Source of the DNA: an uncultured archaeon
GTDB lineage: Archaea > Thermoplasmatota > Thermoplasmata > Thermoplasmatales > Thermoplasmataceae
Reading direction: 5' to 3'
NCBI GenBank assembly: GCA_000965745.1
Contig: CP009479.1
Coordinates: forward strand, 1,994,457 to 2,058,456
Length of the DNA: 64,000 bases
The translations under genes were made by a program, and so were the position numbers. This document shows positions 61,087 through 64,000 of this stretch, piece by piece. Numbering within the stretch: position 1 is the first letter of the stretch; each line of letters opens with the position of its first letter. The notes beneath the pieces are model-generated. The model was given only the letters and a program-made list of their open reading frames with translations. It had not been told where the DNA came from and did not search any database.

Positions 61087-61653
61087 GTGAAAATAGTTTC
61101 ATTTATAGGAGAAAGCCATAACAAAGTGAGTGATTACAGTATTCACAAGCTCCTTGAACTTATTAAGGGCATGAAGCCCGCCAGGGTAATTATAACCATG
61201 GACCCCAACGCAGTTCAAACATCCGGCGGGTACTCTGAAAAGCTTAATGATATTACCAAAGACTCCAATATCTCCGGCCTCATAACGTTTGCCAACGCGG
61301 ATGAAACAAAATATTACAGGAAGAGGGCCGAGTTCTTCGAAAAATACGCCACATCAGCTGAAACAGTGGTAAAGAAAAACATACTCGAGATGATTGAGAC
61401 TACAATACACTCTTACCTTGAAGGGTACTGGAAAGATTATGAAACGGTGAACTCAGAGGTTACGGATGAACTGTTCAGGGCAAAACACAAGCTTATTTCA
61501 TCAATGTTCTGGGAAGTGGAGCGGGAAACATGGAATGCTCTGCTTGAAGAAATGGCGGGCAACATCGAAAGCCTTTCCCCGGGGGCGGATGATGTCATAC
61601 TCGTTGACGTTGAGAAAAGATACTGGCTTCTTGAGAGAATGGAAAACAACTGA
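61087..61653 (+). CDS. Conserved hypothetical protein
   Basis: I do not recognise this 188-residue protein. It starts KIVSFIGESHNKVSDYSIHKLL, and the GESH motif with the following PARVIITMDPN strand faintly recalls TraB/ChaN-type folds. The rest is helical and acidic (MIETTIHSYLEGYW, FWEVERETWNALLEEM) and ends DDVILVDVEKRYWLLERM. GTG start; a TATA-like AAGTATATCT at about 61040 leaves a leader near 15 bases. It precedes the S8e and SRP19 genes on the same strand. Confidence 0.68.
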   Translation: MKIVSFIGESHNKVSDYSIHKLLELIKGMKPARVIITMDPNAVQTSGGYSEKLNDITKDSNISGLITFANADETKYYRKRAEFFEKYATSAETVVKKNILEMIETTIHSYLEGYWKDYETVNSEVTDELFRAKHKLISSMFWEVERETWNALLEEMAGNIESLSPGADDVILVDVEKRYWLLERMENN

Positions 61654-61736
61654 TCGTCACTCCATAAAGGTTTTTATGCAGAATCGCAATCAGAGGCAAA
61701 GTATATGTTCCAAGCAATGATGGAAGGTATAATAAA

Positions 61737-62114
61737 ATGACAATATTTCAGGGTAAAGGAAGAAAAAAGGAAACAGGCGGGAAACTGAAACAGTCCAGGG
61801 CAAAGAGAAGATATGAACTTGGCAGGGAGCCTACCATGACTAGAATTGGTGAGGATTCACGCAAGGTTCAGAGAGGCTATGGAGGCAACACAAAGGCAAT
61901 CCTCATGCTGGGATCAGAGGCAAACGTCTACGATCCGAAATCAAAGTCAACCAAAAAAGCAAAGATTGTTACTGTAAAGGAGAACCCAGCCAACCCGCAC
62001 TATGTCCAGAGAAACATACTCAACAGGGGAACTGTGATTCGGACTGAGGCTGGCGAGGCAAGGATAACATCAAGACCGGGCCAGGATGGCATAATTAACG
62101 CAGTTCTTCTATGA
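61737..62114 (+). CDS. rps8e: 30S ribosomal protein S8e
   Basis: This 125-residue ribosomal protein of archaea and eukaryotes begins with the typical FQGKGRKKETGGKLK and has the family segments KRRYELGREPTMTRIGE, IKIVTVKENPANPHYVQRNI-like (KIVTVKENPANPHYVQRN) and VIRTEAGEARITSRPGQDG. Its stop overlaps the SRP19 start as ATGA, so both are made together. Confidence 0.96.
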   Translation: MTIFQGKGRKKETGGKLKQSRAKRRYELGREPTMTRIGEDSRKVQRGYGGNTKAILMLGSEANVYDPKSKSTKKAKIVTVKENPANPHYVQRNILNRGTVIRTEAGEARITSRPGQDGIINAVLL

Positions 62115-62365
62115 CCTTTACTTTGTATACTCAATATTTCAACCCTAAAATATCCCGCTCCAAGGGCAGGAGAATTAAGAAATCTGCAGCCGAGAATTTT
62201 ACTGATCAGAAACTTCACGAAATCCTTAGATCCATCAACGCAAAATATGAAATCAGGGATGCCAGGTACCCACGGGTTCCGTGGGAAGAGGCAAAAATGT
62301 TTGTAGTCGAGTCAAAACTCAAAAAGTCCACAGTCATTAAGATGATTGAGAGAAAGCTGTCCTAA
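62111..62365 (+). CDS. srp19: Signal recognition particle protein SRP19
   Basis: This 84-residue protein binds helices 6 and 8 of SRP RNA and helps SRP54 attach. The core YFNPKISRSKGRRIKKSAAEN and DARYPRVPWEEAKMFVVES, each split from the rest, match the family. It is co-translated with S8e. Its RNA partner is encoded at 17560-17862. The 3' end overlaps the convergent priL by four bases. Confidence 0.93.
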   Translation: MTFTLYTQYFNPKISRSKGRRIKKSAAENFTDQKLHEILRSINAKYEIRDARYPRVPWEEAKMFVVESKLKKSTVIKMIERKLS

Positions 62366-63351
62366 TTCTTCTTTCTCTTCTTGACTTCATAATACCATAA
62401 TGGGTGTTTTAGCCATTCCTGGTTGCAAAGTGTGTCGTCACCTTTGTAGCAGATATGGTTCGCCTGCAGAGTCGCACACTTTGGCGGAGAGTACTCGACT
62501 CCGGAAATCTCCCCGGTTATATGCTTGACCTGATATTCAGTTGTTCTCGGGTCAAAATCAGGTGCGGTCTTGAACTGCTCAGCTATGTTTTCACCCTTCA
62601 TGCCAACTTTGTGGAGAAAGCTTGCCAGTGTCAGTCTTGCTATGTGCGGAAGGTTTACCCCATCGTGAAGCTCTTTCAGGTACTCCTTGATGCAGGGGGG
62701 GAAAAGCTTGAAATCTATCTCCCCGAGTTCCATGGTCTTCTTTGCATGGTTCTCCCTGTACAGCTTCTTCATTCTCTGTGCGAACTCAGACCACTCGCCC
62801 AGTATCTCACGTGCTGAAGAGACGTCAATCCTGTCCACAATTTCAAAGGTTCTCGCAACAAAATGCTCCCTTATGACCTTTGCAACAGTCTCCTGAACTG
62901 CGTAGACAAGACCGCCCCTTACGGCCTGGGATCTGAGCCTGTACCGGGACCCGCTAAGCCTTCTGGTGCTTCTCAGGAACTCTTCCACCGGAATGGAAAA
63001 CAGGCCATCAGTAACATCATAAGTTACACCTATCCCAACCTTTCCCGCATACTCTTCCACATCTTCCGGGTTCTCTTTTCTCAGAGAATTCTCAAGATAA
63101 TCCCTCTGCTGGTTGATCACTCTTGCAGTCAGGACACTTTCGTCTATGGCCGCAAGGATCCAGAGGGCCAGCCTGAATGCGTCATTGCCTATCCCGGGTG
63201 AGATTCCCCTTTCCTCAACGCTCCTTGCTATGAATTCCTCTGCCTCATTCCTGATCCGTGAGGCCGATGAGTCATTAGAGTTCAGAATGAACTCTATTTC
63301 TGAAGGCTTTGTAAACGATTTTTCATCCGGTATTATGAGGGAAGGTGTCAT
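62362..63351 (-). CDS. priL: DNA primase large subunit PriL
   Basis: This 329-residue subunit works with PriS to make replication primers and holds an iron-sulfur cluster. Four Cys of the C-terminal domain are visible: FPPCIKEY, PPKCATL, NHICYKG and DTLCNQE. The N-terminal helical region is as in other archaea. The start overlaps the stop of the M24 peptidase gene (TGATG), so the pair is coupled. PriS is outside the window. Confidence 0.92.
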   Translation of the reverse strand: MTPSLIIPDEKSFTKPSEIEFILNSNDSSASRIRNEAEEFIARSVEERGISPGIGNDAFRLALWILAAIDESVLTARVINQQRDYLENSLRKENPEDVEEYAGKVGIGVTYDVTDGLFSIPVEEFLRSTRRLSGSRYRLRSQAVRGGLVYAVQETVAKVIREHFVARTFEIVDRIDVSSAREILGEWSEFAQRMKKLYRENHAKKTMELGEIDFKLFPPCIKEYLKELHDGVNLPHIARLTLASFLHKVGMKGENIAEQFKTAPDFDPRTTEYQVKHITGEISGVEYSPPKCATLQANHICYKGDDTLCNQEWLKHPLWYYEVKKRKKN

Positions 63352-64000
63352 CAGGAAACTTCTATCAGATCATACGTGGGTGCACTTGTAATTTTCTCGA
63401 ATCCGTTCTTTTTAACAATCACGTCATCCTCTATGCGGACTCCTCCAAACTTTGGAATGTACACCCCGGGCTCCACCGTTACAACCATATTGGTTTTGAG
63501 GATGAAGTCCAGGTTTCTTCCAAGTGCGGGGTGATCATGGACATCCATTCCAAGGCCGTGGCCAAGGCTATGTATGAACCTCCCCTTGTACTTGGTGTCA
63601 TCAATGATTTTTGATGCTATTCCGTCCAAATCCTTTCCGTTTGCCCCGTCCTTTATCTCCTTCATGCTCTCTTCCTGGGCATTCCTGACAACTTCATACA
63701 TATCCTTCTGCTCCTGGCTCGCCCTGCCAAAGACCACGGTCCTGGTTATGTCAGAACAGTACCTTTTGTACAGTGCGCCGTAGTCCATCAGCACAAAGTC
63801 ACCCTTTTTCAGTTTAACATCATGGGGGCTGTAATGCGGCATGGAACTGTTTGCGCCAAAGGCTACTATTGTACTGAAAGAAGGCTCAGAAGCTCCCGCC
63901 TTCATCATCTCATAGGCCATTTCTGCTGCCACCTGGGCTTCGGTTATGCCTTCCCTGAACCTGTCCAAAATTGTGGGCAGGATCTCACTCCCAATCTTTG
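63351..64000 (-). CDS. pepQ: M24-family Xaa-Pro aminopeptidase/dipeptidase (partial)
   Basis: This metallopeptidase, cut by the right edge, cleaves before or after proline in small peptides. The metal ligands are visible in order: LMDYGALYKRYCSDITRT (two Asp), GHGLGMDVHDHP (His), VEPGVYIP and GVRIEDDV (two Glu). A Met at 63968 is only internal; the frame stays open to position 64000 (KIGSEILPTIL), so the N-terminus lies outside. It is first of a pair with priL. Confidence 0.9.
   Translation of the reverse strand, partial: KIGSEILPTILDRFREGITEAQVAAEMAYEMMKAGASEPSFSTIVAFGANSSMPHYSPHDVKLKKGDFVLMDYGALYKRYCSDITRTVVFGRASQEQKDMYEVVRNAQEESMKEIKDGANGKDLDGIASKIIDDTKYKGRFIHSLGHGLGMDVHDHPALGRNLDFILKTNMVVTVEPGVYIPKFGGVRIEDDVIVKKNGFEKITSAPTYDLIEVS

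Noticed and set aside
1-64000. CRISPR arrays, rRNA genes, replication origin
   Set aside because: No regularly spaced repeats, no rRNA-like conserved stretches and no Cdc6/Orc gene or origin-type repeats were seen.

Overview
The window is chromosomal DNA from an archaeon, most likely of the order Thermoplasmatales (Thermoplasma, Ferroplasma and Cuniculiplasma relatives). Archaeal markers present are archaeal SRP RNA and SRP19, ribosomal protein S8e, primase large subunit PriL, prefoldin beta, KEOPS Pcc1, MptA, RibL, archaeal Elp3, an archaellin and a type IV pilin. A tricorn-factor-F1-like proline iminopeptidase, a possible non-phosphorylating glyceraldehyde dehydrogenase and many leaderless genes point to Thermoplasmatales. 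In these genes a TATA box about 25 nt upstream puts the transcription start at or near the start codon. The assignment is inference; no 16S rRNA is in the window.
Layout: 1-4.4 kb is accessory. It holds a DNA methyltransferase with target-recognition region (running off the left edge), four tiny AbrB-like regulators, a decayed TnpB and an HxlR regulator. 4.4-17.2 kb carries a proline iminopeptidase, a frameshifted giant family-5 solute-binding protein, a membrane protein with a small Cys protein, an archaellin, a transposase-like protein lacking catalytic residues, an iron/cobalamin-type ABC importer behind a palindromic operator, and a two-gene operon of 2-hydroxyacid dehydrogenase plus ThDP decarboxylase. 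17.5-24.1 kb is mostly housekeeping: SRP RNA, an HD hydrolase, RimI, RibL, an MBL hydrolase, pcc1-pfdB-mptA, a tRNA-Arg and an orphan D12 methylase. 24.2-35.4 kb has a fused 3-hydroxyacyl-CoA dehydrogenase/enoyl-CoA hydratase, a pilin, two MFS transporters, an amino-acid permease, Dps, a CoA-disulfide-reductase-like enzyme and a radical SAM/SPASM protein. 35.4-49.2 kb has threonine synthase, an ACT-like regulator, argG-argH, a cutA pseudogene, a MarR/14-TM efflux operon, a tRNA-Arg, a STAND-like ATPase/TPR protein with a coupled small Cys protein, and pyrD-pyrK. 49.4-64 kb carries a UspA-like protein, Elp3, an adenosine-specific kinase, a third tRNA-Arg, aldehyde dehydrogenase, MsrA, a hemerythrin-like protein, an ACT-like regulator with a TauE permease, malic enzyme, a polyprenol/diacylglycerol kinase-like membrane protein, S8e-SRP19, PriL and an M24 peptidase cut by the right edge.
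Together the genes suggest a peptide- and amino-acid-using heterotroph (proline iminopeptidase, permeases, solute-binding proteins, M24 peptidase) with fatty-acid or branched acyl-CoA oxidation, arginine, threonine and pyrimidine synthesis, and oxidative and metal stress defence (Dps, MsrA, CoADR-like, hemerythrin). Mobile DNA is mostly decayed: TnpB, a catalytically altered DDE protein and a possible transposase tail. No CRISPR array or complete insertion sequence was seen. The least explained loci are the AbrB cluster, the STAND/TPR plus Cys-protein pair, and the hydroxyacid dehydrogenase/decarboxylase operon.
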